Shown: positions 15,474 through 25,385, counted from the first letter of the stretch. The stretch is 64,000 nucleotides of DNA from Chitinophagales bacterium (GCA_015655015.1 JAATFV010000211.1:1-64000), one strand, 5' to 3'. Notes: a model not told the origin generated them from the sequence alone. Numbers and translations: made by a program.

Positions 15474-16481
15474 TCAAAAACCCAAACCGGCTGACCTCCT
15501 GCGTTCCGGCAGGAAGAACTCAAGCAGCAGCAAGACAAGCGCAAGTCCCAGAAACCACTGAAAATAACTTTTATAGTCGATAAATTCCGCATCGCTCAGC
15601 GATTTTTTTTCGATGCTGTCCAATTGTTGCGTCATGGTGATCAGCACATCATCCAGGTTCTCCATGCGAATGTACCTTCCGTTGCCGGCATCCGCCAGCT
15701 GCTGCAATTCCGCCTCATTTAATTTGGAGATGACAGTCTGTCCCTGTTCGTCCTTTTTCAGCTCATTGGTGACGGGGTCCATGATCGGGGAGCCATCCGG
15801 CGAGCCGACTCCAATCGTATTGATCATGACACCGTTCGCCGCCAATTCTTTGGCAACCTTCAGCGCTTCCGGATCATGGTCTTCCCCATCCGATATCAAT
15901 ACGATCGCTTTATATTTTCTTTCCTTGCTGTTAAAGGAGGTATTGGCCATTTTCAGGGCTTCCCCGATCACAGTGCCCTGTGTGGGGACCACATCGGGGC
16001 TGGCGTTCCGGATATACATCATCGCTGCGCCATGGTCGGAGGTCAGGGGCATTTGCAGGTAGGCCCTGCCGGCAAATAATACCAGGCCGATACGGTCATT
16101 TTCCAGGCGGTCCATCAGCTTGATCAGCAATTGTTTGGACCTTTCCAGGCGGCTGGGCTTAATATCCTTTGCCAGCATGCTCTTGCTTACATCCAGCACC
16201 ATCATTACGTCAACTCCCTGCCGTTTGATATTCTCCATAGCGCCGGGCTTCTGCAAATTGGCCGCCCCGATAACGATGAGAATAAAGGCCAGAAAGGCCA
16301 AACCGGCTTTCAGGAAAAATAAAGGCGCCGAGAAATTTTTTATCAATTGTTTTACCAGCGCCGGGTCCCCTATCCTGGCCGTTGTCTTTTTCTTCCATTT
16401 GACCAGGGCATAGAGCAGCAGTCCCAGAAAGGGAAGGGCGGCAAGGCCCGGGAGATATTCGATATGTTGAACTCTGAACAT
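15474..16481 (-). CDS. BatB-like VWA domain membrane protein
   Basis: The 335-residue protein has two N-terminal membrane segments (LPGLAALPFLGLLLYALV and FFLKAGLAFLAFILIVIGAA). A von Willebrand A domain (about residues 88-285) follows, and a C-terminal membrane helix (YFQWFLGLALVLLLLEFF). The MIDAS metal site is complete: DxSxS as DVSKS at 97-101, a Thr in GTVIGEALKMA, and Asp in LISDGEDHD. This is the BatA/BatB architecture from Bacteroides aerotolerance operons, where the domain faces the periplasm. The TPR gene downstream is its usual partner. The remaining bat genes are absent here. Confidence 0.88.
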   Translation of the reverse strand: MFRVQHIEYLPGLAALPFLGLLLYALVKWKKKTTARIGDPALVKQLIKNFSAPLFFLKAGLAFLAFILIVIGAANLQKPGAMENIKRQGVDVMMVLDVSKSMLAKDIKPSRLERSKQLLIKLMDRLENDRIGLVLFAGRAYLQMPLTSDHGAAMMYIRNASPDVVPTQGTVIGEALKMANTSFNSKERKYKAIVLISDGEDHDPEALKVAKELAANGVMINTIGVGSPDGSPIMDPVTNELKKDEQGQTVISKLNEAELQQLADAGNGRYIRMENLDDVLITMTQQLDSIEKKSLSDAEFIDYKSYFQWFLGLALVLLLLEFFLPERRRSAGLGF

Positions 16482-16664
16482 GAATATTTTAGATATTAGC
16501 GAACACTAACCAAAGATTATTGGCGAAACACGACCCAACTACTACCGGCCGCTAATTTAAAGATACTTTGGGTTGATCACTCATTTAGACGACTAAAGAT
16601 TGCAAAAAGAAAGCCAATTGTTCGGGCAAATCCCTTAGCTGAGATCCTCCGGCGGAGCGGGGAC

Positions 16665-17636
16665 CTATTTCTTTCCCTGGAAAAATTCCATTTGTCTCAG
16701 GATCCCTTTCAGGATAGCAATACCGGCGCCGTTAACATCCAGCGTCGAACTGGTTGACTCCAGGTTGAGCACAAAAAAGTAAGGGTGCTTATTCTCTTCT
16801 ATCCAGCCCTGGATCCATCCGATGGCATGCCCATCTTCCTTAACTCCCACGGCGGTCTTATAGCTAAGCAGATAATTGGAATTGCTCTCCCGCTGCATCA
16901 TACGGCGGATGACCACCTGTGTATGCTGGAAAAAAGGCAATTGATCGAAGTACAGCTTCTTTACCAGGCCGAGCTGCTCATCCGAAGTGACCTTCAGGTG
17001 ATTATTCAACCAAAAAGAATCAATAGGACCGCTGATATTCTTATTTCCATAACCCAGGGAATCGATCCATTTTTTTAAGGTATCCTTACCGGTACGCAGC
17101 GCCAGCTGACTGAACGCCTTTTCGCAGGAATATTGAAAAGCCTGCTGCAAGGTGATCATATGCGCATCACATACCTGGGCAGTGGCAGGAGTCGCAGCCA
17201 GCTGACCGGAGAGCAATTGAGCGCTATCGGCTTTGACAGGACCTCTATTGGCAATTGCGCGGTCGGCGCTCGCCCCATCGGTGCTTGTCAGATCGGCGCT
17301 TGTCAGATCGGTAACGATCAGGGCGCTGTCATCTTTGACCAGGCCTGTCTGAACGCCGATCAGGGATTGAAGGATATCGAAAGTAGCGGCAGGCAGATAA
17401 GCGCTATCGCGAAAACGGGGTAAATTGTAGATGGTGAAATGTCCCTGCCCATTATCAAACATTCCGAAAGACCCGCTCAAGGAAGCTGAGTCGAAATACT
17501 TTTTAAGGCTGCTGTCCTCCGTCACATTATTCTGGGAACAGGCAACAAAAAGTATTGGAATAAGTATAAGCGCAAAAAAGGTGTTGAACAACCGGATTCG
17601 GGAGAGTGGGCATCGGGTCATCGGAGATTGGGACAT
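16665..17636 (-). CDS. class D beta-lactamase-like lipoprotein lacking Ser and Lys of SxxK
   Basis: The 323-residue protein has a lipoprotein signal (lipobox FVAC, Cys33) and a recognisable OXA-type fold. The segment LPAATFDILQSLIGVQTG (82-99) is the OXA active-site helix, whose usual STFK reads ATFD. The nucleophilic Ser is Ala84 and the carboxylated Lys is Asp87. SxV is SCE (170-172), YGN is intact (196-198), and KTG is KTA (260-262). Beta-lactam hydrolysis by the known mechanism is therefore excluded. An insertion of roughly 45 residues (about 107-152) is Asp/Thr/Ser/Ala-rich and includes a duplicated DLTSA/T unit. It could be a ligand-binding sensor or a decayed enzyme. It is a lone leftward gene. 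Confidence 0.8.
   Translation of the reverse strand: MSQSPMTRCPLSRIRLFNTFFALILIPILFVACSQNNVTEDSSLKKYFDSASLSGSFGMFDNGQGHFTIYNLPRFRDSAYLPAATFDILQSLIGVQTGLVKDDSALIVTDLTSADLTSTDGASADRAIANRGPVKADSAQLLSGQLAATPATAQVCDAHMITLQQAFQYSCEKAFSQLALRTGKDTLKKWIDSLGYGNKNISGPIDSFWLNNHLKVTSDEQLGLVKKLYFDQLPFFQHTQVVIRRMMQRESNSNYLLSYKTAVGVKEDGHAIGWIQGWIEENKHPYFFVLNLESTSSTLDVNGAGIAILKGILRQMEFFQGKK
17280..17309. repeat. two tandem 15-bp in-frame repeats
   Basis: The units at 17280-17294 and 17295-17309 differ at one base (ggtgcttgtcagatc and ggcgcttgtcagatc). They encode the DLTSA/DLTST duplication in the insertion of the beta-lactamase-like protein, which suggests a recent in-frame expansion. Confidence 0.75.
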
Positions 17637-17706
17637 CGCAAATTTTTTGCGAAGGTAAGTAATCGTCTCCGATGATAGGAGACTATCGGCGCGGGAGCAA
17701 ATACAC

Positions 17707-19296
17707 TTATTCCTTCGGCAGATCGTATTTCCGGATCAGCTTCAACAGCACGCCATTTGTCCAGCCGAAGCCATCCTGGCCGGGATATTCACCGCCGCCG
17801 GCGTCTTTATTGATATCGGACACATTGTATTTTTCCATCAGTTTTCCCGTCTCCCTGTATACTTTTTCATTCAGCTTCACCCAGCGGGCTGCGATATCCG
17901 CAGCCAGGTCTTTCTGACCACAACGATCCAGTCCCCAGATGGTCATCCATTCCAGGGGCGCCCATCCATTGGGAGCATCCCATTGCTCACCCGTATTAAA
18001 TTCGGAAGTCACCACCCCGCCAGGCTTGAGCAATTTTTCTTTGATGACGGCAGCGGCCTTTTTTCCCAGGAAGCTCATATAATCCGGATGTTCGTTGATA
18101 AAGCAGAAGGGGTACATGCCTGCGGGATTGATATGGTTACTCTGTTTCTGCGTCCTGAAATTATAATCGGTATAGTAGGTGAGCAGCTTGTTCCAGCAAT
18201 ATTTGTCGATCAGCTCTCCCCTTTTTAAGGCTTTCCTCCGGTATTCACGGGCCGCGGAATCGTCCTTGTTCATCAGCTTGGCCTTGGATATGGATACTTC
18301 CAGGTGGTACAGCAGGGCATTCAGATCCACCGCCACCATATCGGTCGTCCGTATGGTCACCAGGTTCTTCCCATCGGCAAACCAGCGGCTGCTGAAGTCG
18401 ATACCGCTTTCAGCGCCTGCACGCAGGTGCTGGTACATTTCTATCTTATCCCTTCCCGAACGTTGTGCCGTCAGGTAGTCTTCCCGCCAGCTTTCCTGCC
18501 TGGGAACGGTGGCATCGTCCCAATACCGGTTGAGGATATCTCCCCCCCTTAGCCGGACAACCCTGCGGTATGCCTGACCGGGTTGTTTTAACCGGTCGCT
18601 CCCATCCATCCAGAACTGGTATTCTTTCTCCATGGCCGGCAGAAATTCCTGGTAAATACTATCTCCCTTTACTTCCGCCAGCAATTCCACCATGACCGAG
18701 AAAAAGGGTGGTTGTGACCGCCCCAGGTAATACGTCCTGTTGCCATTCGGGATATGGCCATAGGTCTCGATCAGGTAGGCAAAGTTCTTTACCATATTGT
18801 CGATCATCTCTATTTCTCCGCTCTCTTTCAATCCCAGCATGGTGAAATAGGAATCCCAGTAATAGACCTCCCGAAAACGGCCGCCAGGTACGATATAAGG
18901 GTATGGCAAGGGCAGCAGGGAACTGCCTTCTACCGGTTTATCGGGGTTCCTTTTCAGGACAGTCCATAAATTCCGGATATGGGCCACTACATCTTCAGCG
19001 TTATTTGTCCTATAATCATCGGCAGCGTTGGCAGGCAATTCAAAATTATCGTCGACAAACTTTTTCAGCTCAAAACCCGCCGTTCCTTTGGAAGCTTCAT
19101 AGTCGGCCACGATATCCGCTGGTTTCCGTTTGGGAACGCAGTCCACGAAAGTTTTTCCGTCAGCAAATACCTTGTTCATCTGGACGTCCGTAAATAATTT
19201 CCCATAGATCTTATCCGGCGGCGTAGTGACAGGAGCTTGCCCGAAAGACAATAAGGAGCAGAAGGTAAGGACAAGGAAACAGGCAGATCTTTTCAT
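17707..19296 (-). CDS. treA: periplasmic alpha,alpha-trehalase (GH37)
   Basis: The 529-residue enzyme hydrolyses trehalose to two glucose molecules. It has a signal peptide (MKRSACFLVLTFCSLLSFGQ) and both family signatures: PGGRFREVYYWDSYF and QWDAPNGWAPLEW. The catalytic acid Asp would be in the segment around SGIDFSSRWF. The mature N-terminus has the usual DKIYGKLFTDVQMNKVF. Export to the periplasm fits E. coli TreA. Glucose produced could enter through the glucokinase encoded at 23110-24144. The gene is divergent from icmF, separated by about 246 bp that carry the icmF operator-like palindrome. Confidence 0.95.
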   Translation of the reverse strand: MKRSACFLVLTFCSLLSFGQAPVTTPPDKIYGKLFTDVQMNKVFADGKTFVDCVPKRKPADIVADYEASKGTAGFELKKFVDDNFELPANAADDYRTNNAEDVVAHIRNLWTVLKRNPDKPVEGSSLLPLPYPYIVPGGRFREVYYWDSYFTMLGLKESGEIEMIDNMVKNFAYLIETYGHIPNGNRTYYLGRSQPPFFSVMVELLAEVKGDSIYQEFLPAMEKEYQFWMDGSDRLKQPGQAYRRVVRLRGGDILNRYWDDATVPRQESWREDYLTAQRSGRDKIEMYQHLRAGAESGIDFSSRWFADGKNLVTIRTTDMVAVDLNALLYHLEVSISKAKLMNKDDSAAREYRRKALKRGELIDKYCWNKLLTYYTDYNFRTQKQSNHINPAGMYPFCFINEHPDYMSFLGKKAAAVIKEKLLKPGGVVTSEFNTGEQWDAPNGWAPLEWMTIWGLDRCGQKDLAADIAARWVKLNEKVYRETGKLMEKYNVSDINKDAGGGEYPGQDGFGWTNGVLLKLIRKYDLPKE

Positions 19297-19477
19297 ATTC
19301 CCACGGTTAATTTAATTTGCCCGAGATGCGCTTTTCAGAATTATCGCGTCTCCTGCAAATAGTATGGTAAATATAACAAATCCGTCCGTTACCGCTTACA
19401 TTCGCGTCGGGGCGGACTATAAATTAGCCATTTTTATTAATTAATTATTCTTTCCCCGAAAATGGTCGGAGCCGCCG

Positions 19478-19511
19478 GCTTAAAAAACTAACAGTCATTA
19501 GTTTTTTAAGC
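19478..19511. promoter_or_regulatory. perfect 14-bp inverted repeat, candidate icmF operator
   Basis: The left arm gcttaaaaaactaa (19478-19491) and right arm ttagttttttaagc (19498-19511) are exact complements around the 6-nt centre cagtca. The core actaa...ttagt has the shape of TetR-family operators. It abuts the -7 box at 19512, so a bound repressor would occlude the promoter. No regulator gene is adjacent. Confidence 0.6.
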
Positions 19512-19519
19512 TAAATTTG
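19512..19519 (+). promoter_or_regulatory. -7 element TAAATTTG for icmF
   Basis: TAAATTTG matches the Bacteroidota TAnnTTTG consensus and lies 23 bp before the icmF ATG, directly after the palindrome. Confidence 0.5.
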
Positions 19520-19542
19520 CGTGTTTGTCAAACATTTCTATT

Positions 19543-22500
19543 ATGAATTATTCCCCGGTACATAAAGTTAGGCTCGTCACCGCTGCTGCGCTCTTCGATG
19601 GTCATGATGCGGCGATCAATATCATGCGTCGCCTGTTGCAGTCAAAGGGAGCAGAGATCATTCACCTGGGGCATAACCGGTCAGTGGCGGACATCGTGGA
19701 ATGCGCCATCGAGGAAGATGTCCAGGGGATCGCCATCACATCCTACCAGGGCGGGCACCTGGAATTCTTTAAATATATGAAAGACCTGCTGGAGGAAAAT
19801 GGCTGTGGTCATATCAAAATATTCGGCGGCGGCGGCGGCACGATCCTGCCCCGGGAGATCGAAGAGCTGCAGGCATACGGCATTACACGCATTTATTCTC
19901 CCGATGACGGACGTAGGATGGGACTGGAGGGCATGATCGAAGACGTTATAAAGAGCTGCGATTTTCCCCTGAACGGAAATCCGGCCAACTTTAAGGGAAC
20001 CATGAAATTAGGAGAATGGAAGGATATCCGGAAAATAGCAAGGGCTATTTCCAATGCAGAGAATGGGGTGGCGGTTACGGCGGCAGAAATAAAAGAGGGA
20101 CAGTCGGAAAAGTCCGCGATTGGCAACCGGACAGCGGAGAAGACTGGCCCATCGGGTGACGGAGCAGCCCGGACTTCAGCGATCGGCGGCAAAGCAGCCC
20201 GGAGCGAAACGGACCTGGCGACAGGTACCGGTAATCCAATCCGCATCCCCGTCCTCGGTATCACCGGCACGGGCGGGGCGGGCAAATCGTCCGTAACGGA
20301 TGAGATCGTCCGGCGTTATTTGAACAGCTTTACGGACAAGACGATCGCCGTGATCTCCGTGGACCCGTCCAAGAAAAAAACAGGAGGAGCCCTGCTGGGA
20401 GACAGGATCCGGATGAACTCCATTGCCGGCCCCCGGTCCTACATGCGCAGCCTTGCCACCCGGGACAGTGACAGGGCCCTGAGTCTCCATGTACAGGATG
20501 CGATCGATATCTGCAAAGACGCCGGTTATGATCTTATCATACTGGAATCCGCCGGGGTGGGACAAAGCGACGCCTCTATCCTGGACCACGCTGACCTTAG
20601 CCTGTATGTAATGACCCCTGAATATGGGGCGGCTTCCCAGCTGGAAAAGATCAACATGCTGGATTATGCCGATCTGATCGTGCTTAATAAATTCGATAAG
20701 GCCGGGGCCTTCGACGCCCTGCATGATATAAGAAAACAATATAAGCGCAATCATGGCCTGTGGAACGCTAAAGACGGGGAGCTTCCCATCGTCGGTACCA
20801 TCGCCGCACAGTTCAATGATGCCGGGATCAATGAGTTATTCGAAAAGCTGATGGGCGCCATAACGCACAAGACCGGCATTCAGTTTGGGCCGATGGAGAC
20901 GCATGTCCATACCCTGGACACGACCACTCAATCACAGATCATTCCCCCTTCCCGGGTAAGATACCTGTCCGAGATCAGCGGGAGCATCCGGGAATACAAC
21001 CAGCTTACGGAAGAGCAGGCGGCCCTTGCCTCGAAATTATACCAGCTGGATGGAGTCCTTAAAGGCTTGCCGCCTGAATTCCCGGGACGGCGGCAGCTGG
21101 AAGAACAAAAAGAAAAACTGGAAAATCAGCTGTTGCCTGTCTGTAAAAAGCTGATCGGGGAATGGGAATCGACCAAAGCCCTGTACCAGCAGGAATTCTT
21201 CCACTATGACGTAAGAGGAAAGACCATTCAACAACCCCTTTACACCGAATCCCTCTCTCATCTCCGGATCCCTAAGATCTCCGTGCCCCGGTTCCGGGAC
21301 TGGGGAGATATCTTACGGTGGCGGGTACAGGAAAATTTTCCGGGACAATATCCTTTTACCGCCGGCAGCTTCCCATTGAAAAGATCCGAAGAGGATCCTA
21401 CCCGGATGTTTGCGGGGGAAGGCGGACCGGAACGGACCAACCTGCGCTTTCACTATGTCTCTTTCGATCAGCCGGCCAAACGTCTCAGCACGGCTTTCGA
21501 CTCGGTGACCTTATACGGGGAAGACCCTGCTCCCCGGCCGGATATTTATGGCAAAATAGGCAACGCAGGAGTGAGCATTGCCACGGTGGACGATGCTAAA
21601 AAGCTCTATAGCGGATTTGATCTTTGTGATCCCAGGACTTCCGTGAGCATGACGATCAATGGCCCGGCGCCTATCCTGCTGGCTTTTTTTATGAATGCCG
21701 CCATAGACCAGTTATGTGAAAAATATATAGAGCAGCATGGAGAGTGGGAAAGGGTACAGGACATCATTGCAAAAAAGTTTGAGAAAACCGGCAGGCCGGC
21801 TTATTATAATGCTTCCTCTCCGGGAAAACTGCCGGAAGGCAATAACGGGCTGGGCCTGAGATTGCTGGGGCTCAGCGGGGATGAGGTACTGCCGGCAGCC
21901 ATTTATGAGAAGATAAAAGCGGAAGCTTTATCGCAGGTAAGGGGAACAGTACAAGCCGATATTCTAAAAGAAGACCAGGCGCAGAATACCTGTATCTTCA
22001 GTACGGAATTCGCCCTCCGGCTGATGGGGGACGTACAGGCTTATTTTATTGACAGCCAGGTCCGTAATTTTTACAGTGTCTCCATCAGCGGTTATCATAT
22101 CGCCGAAGCGGGCGCCAATCCCATTACTCAGCTGGCTTTTACGCTGTCTAACGGGTTTACCTATGTCGAATACTATCTGAGCCGGGGCATGGATATCGAC
22201 GATTTTGCCCCCAACCTCTCTTTTTTCTTCAGCAATGGCATGGATCCGGAGTACAGTGTCATCGGACGCGTCGCCCGACGCATCTGGGCCAAGGCCATTA
22301 AAGACCGCTATAAAGGCAACAGCCGCAGCCAAAAGCTGAAATATCATATCCAGACCAGCGGCCGGAGCCTTCATGCACAGGAGATCGATTTTAATGATAT
22401 CCGCACCACCTTGCAGGCCCTCTATGCTATTTATGACAACTGCAATTCCCTCCATACAAATGCTTATGACGAGGCTATTACCACCCCTACGGAAGAAAGC

Positions 22501-23040
22501 GTACGCCGGGCAATGGCCATTCAGCTGATCATCAACCGGGAGCTGGGAACCGCCCGCTCCGAGAATTTCATACAGGGCAGCTTTGCCATCGAAGAGCTGA
22601 CGGACCTGGTAGAAGCGGCCGTTCTTGCGGAGTTCGACCGGCTTACAGACCGGGGAGGAGTGCTGGGCGCCATGGAAAGAATGTACCAGCGCAACAAAAT
22701 ACAGGAGGAGAGCCTTTATTATGAGAGTATGAAGCACAACGGCGAATTACCGATCGTAGGAGTCAACACCTTTCTCAATAAAAAAGGTTCGCCTACCATG
22801 CTGCCCGGCGAAGTGATCCGAAGCACCACCGAAGAAAAGGAGGGGCAGATCCGGAACCTGCAGGCATTTTGTCAAAGAAATGAAGCCAAAAGTTCGCCGA
22901 TGCTCCAAAGACTGAAAGAAGTAGCCGTGAACAATGGCAACTTATTCGCAGAGCTGATGGAGACGGTGAAATATTGCAGCCTGGGACAGATAACACATGC
23001 TTTATACGAAGTTGGCGGTCAGTATCGGCGCAATATGTAA
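19543..23040 (+). CDS. icmF: fused isobutyryl-CoA mutase IcmF
   Basis: The 1165-residue B12 enzyme fuses three modules. The N-terminal cobalamin-binding domain has [11 protein letters not shown], the cobalt-binding DxH motif, and FGGGGGTI. A MeaB-like G-protein chaperone has the P-loop [11 protein letters not shown] (about residues 240-250) and [10 protein letters not shown]. The large C-terminal part is an acyl-CoA mutase barrel (about 600-1165). IcmF interconverts isobutyryl-CoA and butyryl-CoA, and often pivalyl-CoA, with built-in GTPase repair. The linker before the G domain (about 20080-20240) is unusually long, Ala/Gly/Ser/Thr-rich and of low complexity. The frame could begin at TTG 19525, but ATG 19543 is preferred because it follows the promoter box at normal distance. 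Confidence 0.93.
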   Translation: MNYSPVHKVRLVTAAALFDGHDAAINIMRRLLQSKGAEIIHLGHNRSVADIVECAIEEDVQGIAITSYQGGHLEFFKYMKDLLEENGCGHIKIFGGGGGTILPREIEELQAYGITRIYSPDDGRRMGLEGMIEDVIKSCDFPLNGNPANFKGTMKLGEWKDIRKIARAISNAENGVAVTAAEIKEGQSEKSAIGNRTAEKTGPSGDGAARTSAIGGKAARSETDLATGTGNPIRIPVLGITGTGGAGKSSVTDEIVRRYLNSFTDKTIAVISVDPSKKKTGGALLGDRIRMNSIAGPRSYMRSLATRDSDRALSLHVQDAIDICKDAGYDLIILESAGVGQSDASILDHADLSLYVMTPEYGAASQLEKINMLDYADLIVLNKFDKAGAFDALHDIRKQYKRNHGLWNAKDGELPIVGTIAAQFNDAGINELFEKLMGAITHKTGIQFGPMETHVHTLDTTTQSQIIPPSRVRYLSEISGSIREYNQLTEEQAALASKLYQLDGVLKGLPPEFPGRRQLEEQKEKLENQLLPVCKKLIGEWESTKALYQQEFFHYDVRGKTIQQPLYTESLSHLRIPKISVPRFRDWGDILRWRVQENFPGQYPFTAGSFPLKRSEEDPTRMFAGEGGPERTNLRFHYVSFDQPAKRLSTAFDSVTLYGEDPAPRPDIYGKIGNAGVSIATVDDAKKLYSGFDLCDPRTSVSMTINGPAPILLAFFMNAAIDQLCEKYIEQHGEWERVQDIIAKKFEKTGRPAYYNASSPGKLPEGNNGLGLRLLGLSGDEVLPAAIYEKIKAEALSQVRGTVQADILKEDQAQNTCIFSTEFALRLMGDVQAYFIDSQVRNFYSVSISGYHIAEAGANPITQLAFTLSNGFTYVEYYLSRGMDIDDFAPNLSFFFSNGMDPEYSVIGRVARRIWAKAIKDRYKGNSRSQKLKYHIQTSGRSLHAQEIDFNDIRTTLQALYAIYDNCNSLHTNAYDEAITTPTEESVRRAMAIQLIINRELGTARSENFIQGSFAIEELTDLVEAAVLAEFDRLTDRGGVLGAMERMYQRNKIQEESLYYESMKHNGELPIVGVNTFLNKKGSPTMLPGEVIRSTTEEKEGQIRNLQAFCQRNEAKSSPMLQRLKEVAVNNGNLFAELMETVKYCSLGQITHALYEVGGQYRRNM

Positions 23041-23055
23041 CTTTGGGAGAACTTT

Positions 23056-23074
23056 AAAACGCTTTCAGCGTTTT
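23056..23074 (+). terminator. hairpin after icmF
   Basis: The arms aaaacgct (23056-23063) and agcgtttt (23067-23074) pair perfectly over a 3-nt loop and end in four T. It separates icmF from the glucokinase gene 35 bp further on. Confidence 0.55.
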
Positions 23075-23109
23075 GTCCGAAGGATAGACAATAGCTCAAA
23101 CTCATCAGC

Positions 23110-24144
23110 ATGGCAAAACAACCGATCGTACCCATTGCATTCAAAAGAAATATTCAACAGGAGGAAACCCCTGCCACTATCCTGGCAGGCGACGTAGGGG
23201 GAACGAAGACCAATATGGCCCTGTATAAGGCCGATGCGAATGGTCTGACCATCCTGAATGAAAAAAGATATGTTTCCAAAGACTATCAATCCCTTACCGA
23301 TATCATCCATGATTTTACCGGCGGAAAGTTACCCGATCGTATTTCCGTGGCAGTAGCCGGGCCCGTTATAGAGGGGAAGAGCAAGCTGACCAATCTCTCC
23401 TGGCAGCTGGACAGCAAGGCAATCAGCCTGGACCTGAAAATTCCCGTCTCTTTTATCAACGACCTGGAAGCGACCGCTTATGGACTGGCGGGACTGGAAA
23501 AAAATGAGCTGGCGACGATCGCCGAAGGAGATAGCCAGGCTAAGGGGAATATAGCGATCATCGCACCCGGTACAGGTTTAGGGGAAGCAGGATTATTCTG
23601 GGACGGACAGCACTATCATCCTTTTGCCACCGAGGGAGGACATAGTGATTTCTTCCCCCGCAACGAAATTGATATCGAGGTCTACCATTATCTGCAGCAA
23701 CAGTTCGGTCATGTAAGCTGGGAACGGGTAGTATCAGGGATGGGCATTAAAAATATTTATCATTTCCTTACCGAGGCCCGGAAAGAAAAAGTGCCGGACT
23801 GGCTGATGCAGCGTTTGGCGACGCAGGATCCGGCAGCAGTGATCAGTGAAGCGGCGCTGAAACAGGAAGACCCCGTCTGCGGGGAAGCGATGGAACTGTT
23901 CGCACGTTACCTGGCTACAGAATCCTCCAGCCTGGTGCTGAAATTAATGGCTACCGGCGGGTTATATATAGCCGGTGGAATACCCCCTAAAATTCTGCCG
24001 CTCTTACAGCACGAGAGCTGGGCGGCAAATTTTGACAATAGCGGCCGCATGCACCAGCTATCGGAAAAAGTGCCGGTATATGTTGTGCTCAATGATAAGA
24101 TGGCTTTGATGGGAGCGGCCTATTACGGCGCTTATAATATGTAG
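23110..24144 (+). CDS. glk: glucokinase (Glk family)
   Basis: The 344-residue kinase phosphorylates glucose at O6. The N-terminal ATP-binding signature is LAGDVGGTKTNMALY. FINDLEATAYGL supplies the catalytic Asp, PGTGLGEAGLF forms the phosphate loop, and the sugar-binding EGGHSDFFPR motif is typical of bacterial Glk rather than ROK kinases, since the ROK zinc-binding Cys cluster is absent. It follows icmF by 69 bp, with a hairpin between them. Trehalase and an aldose epimerase elsewhere in the window fit a glucose-use theme. Confidence 0.93.
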   Translation: MAKQPIVPIAFKRNIQQEETPATILAGDVGGTKTNMALYKADANGLTILNEKRYVSKDYQSLTDIIHDFTGGKLPDRISVAVAGPVIEGKSKLTNLSWQLDSKAISLDLKIPVSFINDLEATAYGLAGLEKNELATIAEGDSQAKGNIAIIAPGTGLGEAGLFWDGQHYHPFATEGGHSDFFPRNEIDIEVYHYLQQQFGHVSWERVVSGMGIKNIYHFLTEARKEKVPDWLMQRLATQDPAAVISEAALKQEDPVCGEAMELFARYLATESSSLVLKLMATGGLYIAGGIPPKILPLLQHESWAANFDNSGRMHQLSEKVPVYVVLNDKMALMGAAYYGAYNM

Positions 24145-24216
24145 GGGGTATCGGATGCTTTCCACCGGCAGCTGTCAGTTGACCGGTCGGTATCCGGCAG
24201 CAAATCGATCGGGCAT

Positions 24217-24957
24217 CTATCTATATAGCAGCTGGCAGTTGCCGCAATAAAAAGCCCGGCGTTTGGTCTTGCCCTGATGTGGAACTTTGATGAACGGTAT
24301 ATTACACCGGGGGCATATTTTTTTGGTATATGCAAGCCAATGCTTCCTTAATTCAAAGGCTTTTTTCCATTCCAGGAAATTGAAACTATAGAGCCGGGCC
24401 TCTTTTATCAATTCTGCCAGTTTTCGGGGCGGGAGTTTTCCTACCTTGCTTTCGGGGTGAACCCGGATGCGGAACAAAACCTCGTTTTTAATGATGTTTC
24501 CAACCCCTGCAAAAATAGCCTGGTCCAGCAAGGTGTCACATACCAGGGTATCCGGTATCGCTTTCAGCTTTTTGCGGGCCTTTGAAGGATTCCAGCTTTC
24601 GTTCATTACATCTCCGCTCCAATCGTATATTTCGTCCAGGTCTTCCGTGATCATCCGGACCGAACAGGCATAAAAATGAAGAGCTTTGCCGCCGGCGAAT
24701 TGCAGGCTCAGGCGTGGATTGGGTTTTGTCTGTTCATTAATGCTATAGGAACCGAAAAGCATAAAATGTATACGCAAAGTAAGTTTGGGCAGGCAAATCA
24801 GAAAATGTTTGCCCCAGCTCTTACATTCAACGATCTTTTGGTTAACGAGCAAGGCCTTGTCTATAAGGGTGGTGTTACCGGTAGCTTCGAGGATCTTCTT
24901 TCCCTTAAAAGAGTAGGCCTGTTCTTTCAAGATCACAATAGAAGGTCCTTCGGGCAT
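24217..24957 (-). CDS. Fpg/Nei-family DNA glycosylase/AP lyase
   Basis: The 246-residue repair enzyme starts MPEGPSIVILKEQ, giving the catalytic Pro2 and Glu3 after Met removal. The conserved Lys lies in SWGKHFLICL, a helix-two-turn-helix contains DQAIFAGVGNIIKNEVLF, and the C-terminal zinc finger uses CPRC and CGNC. These residues remove oxidised bases and cleave the AP site. PEGP rather than PELP and the overall divergence favour the Nei (endonuclease VIII) side over MutM. It stands alone, with its end close to that of glk (convergent). Nth is also encoded in the window at 61558-62208. Confidence 0.92.
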   Translation of the reverse strand: MPEGPSIVILKEQAYSFKGKKILEATGNTTLIDKALLVNQKIVECKSWGKHFLICLPKLTLRIHFMLFGSYSINEQTKPNPRLSLQFAGGKALHFYACSVRMITEDLDEIYDWSGDVMNESWNPSKARKKLKAIPDTLVCDTLLDQAIFAGVGNIIKNEVLFRIRVHPESKVGKLPPRKLAELIKEARLYSFNFLEWKKAFELRKHWLAYTKKICPRCNIPFIKVPHQGKTKRRAFYCGNCQLLYR

Positions 24958-25155
24958 ATCGTTAAAATTAATTATTCATTAAATATGCAAAACCCACACC
25001 ATGCATTTAACGAAAGGAAGATTAAAGGGGGAGCACAAAAAACATAAGAAAAACCATTAGCCGGCCTGAATCATTCCTGCAGCCGGTGAGATCTTTTGTG
25101 AACAAAGCGTATTTTTAGACTCGGTTTTATTATTAAGGTTAAAGGCATACTGATT

Positions 25156-25320
25156 ATGTTAGATTCACCCCAGGAAAAGGCTGAAAAAGACAAGGTTATA
25201 AAGAAATTGATGTCCAAGTGGCTGAAAGTGAAGGGTACTGAGCGCAAGGCCAGCTTATTATTATCCAAAAATCCCGAATTAAAAATAACCGGAACAGCAA
25301 AGCCCCGCAAAAACCCGTAA
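25156..25320 (+). CDS. small Lys-rich hypothetical protein
   Basis: A 54-residue reading frame starts at ATG 25156 (MLDSPQEKAEKDKVIKKLM) and ends at TAA 25320. It is about one quarter lysine, with a likely amphipathic helix followed by a basic tail ending AKPRKNP. Such composition suggests a nucleic-acid-binding or ribosome-associated small protein, but no family is recognised. It is the best frame in a gap between the Nei-type gene and the DUF763 gene, and the opposite-strand frame there is Phe/Ile/Ser-rich in a way typical of a shadow. Confidence 0.45.
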   Translation: MLDSPQEKAEKDKVIKKLMSKWLKVKGTERKASLLLSKNPELKITGTAKPRKNP

Positions 25321-25385
25321 CCGGTCTCATCGGCTATCGATGCCCGGAATACTCCCGGACGGATGGCGTGGCGCCAGTCACCCTT

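Noticed and set aside
21964-22737. 257-codon minus-strand frame inside icmF
   Set aside because: It lies fully antisense to the mutase domain, whose family match is strong.
25071-25310. 79-codon minus-strand frame in the Nei-DUF763 gap
   Set aside because: Composition is Phe/Ile/Ser-rich without a fold signal, and the + strand small Lys-rich frame explains the same DNA better.
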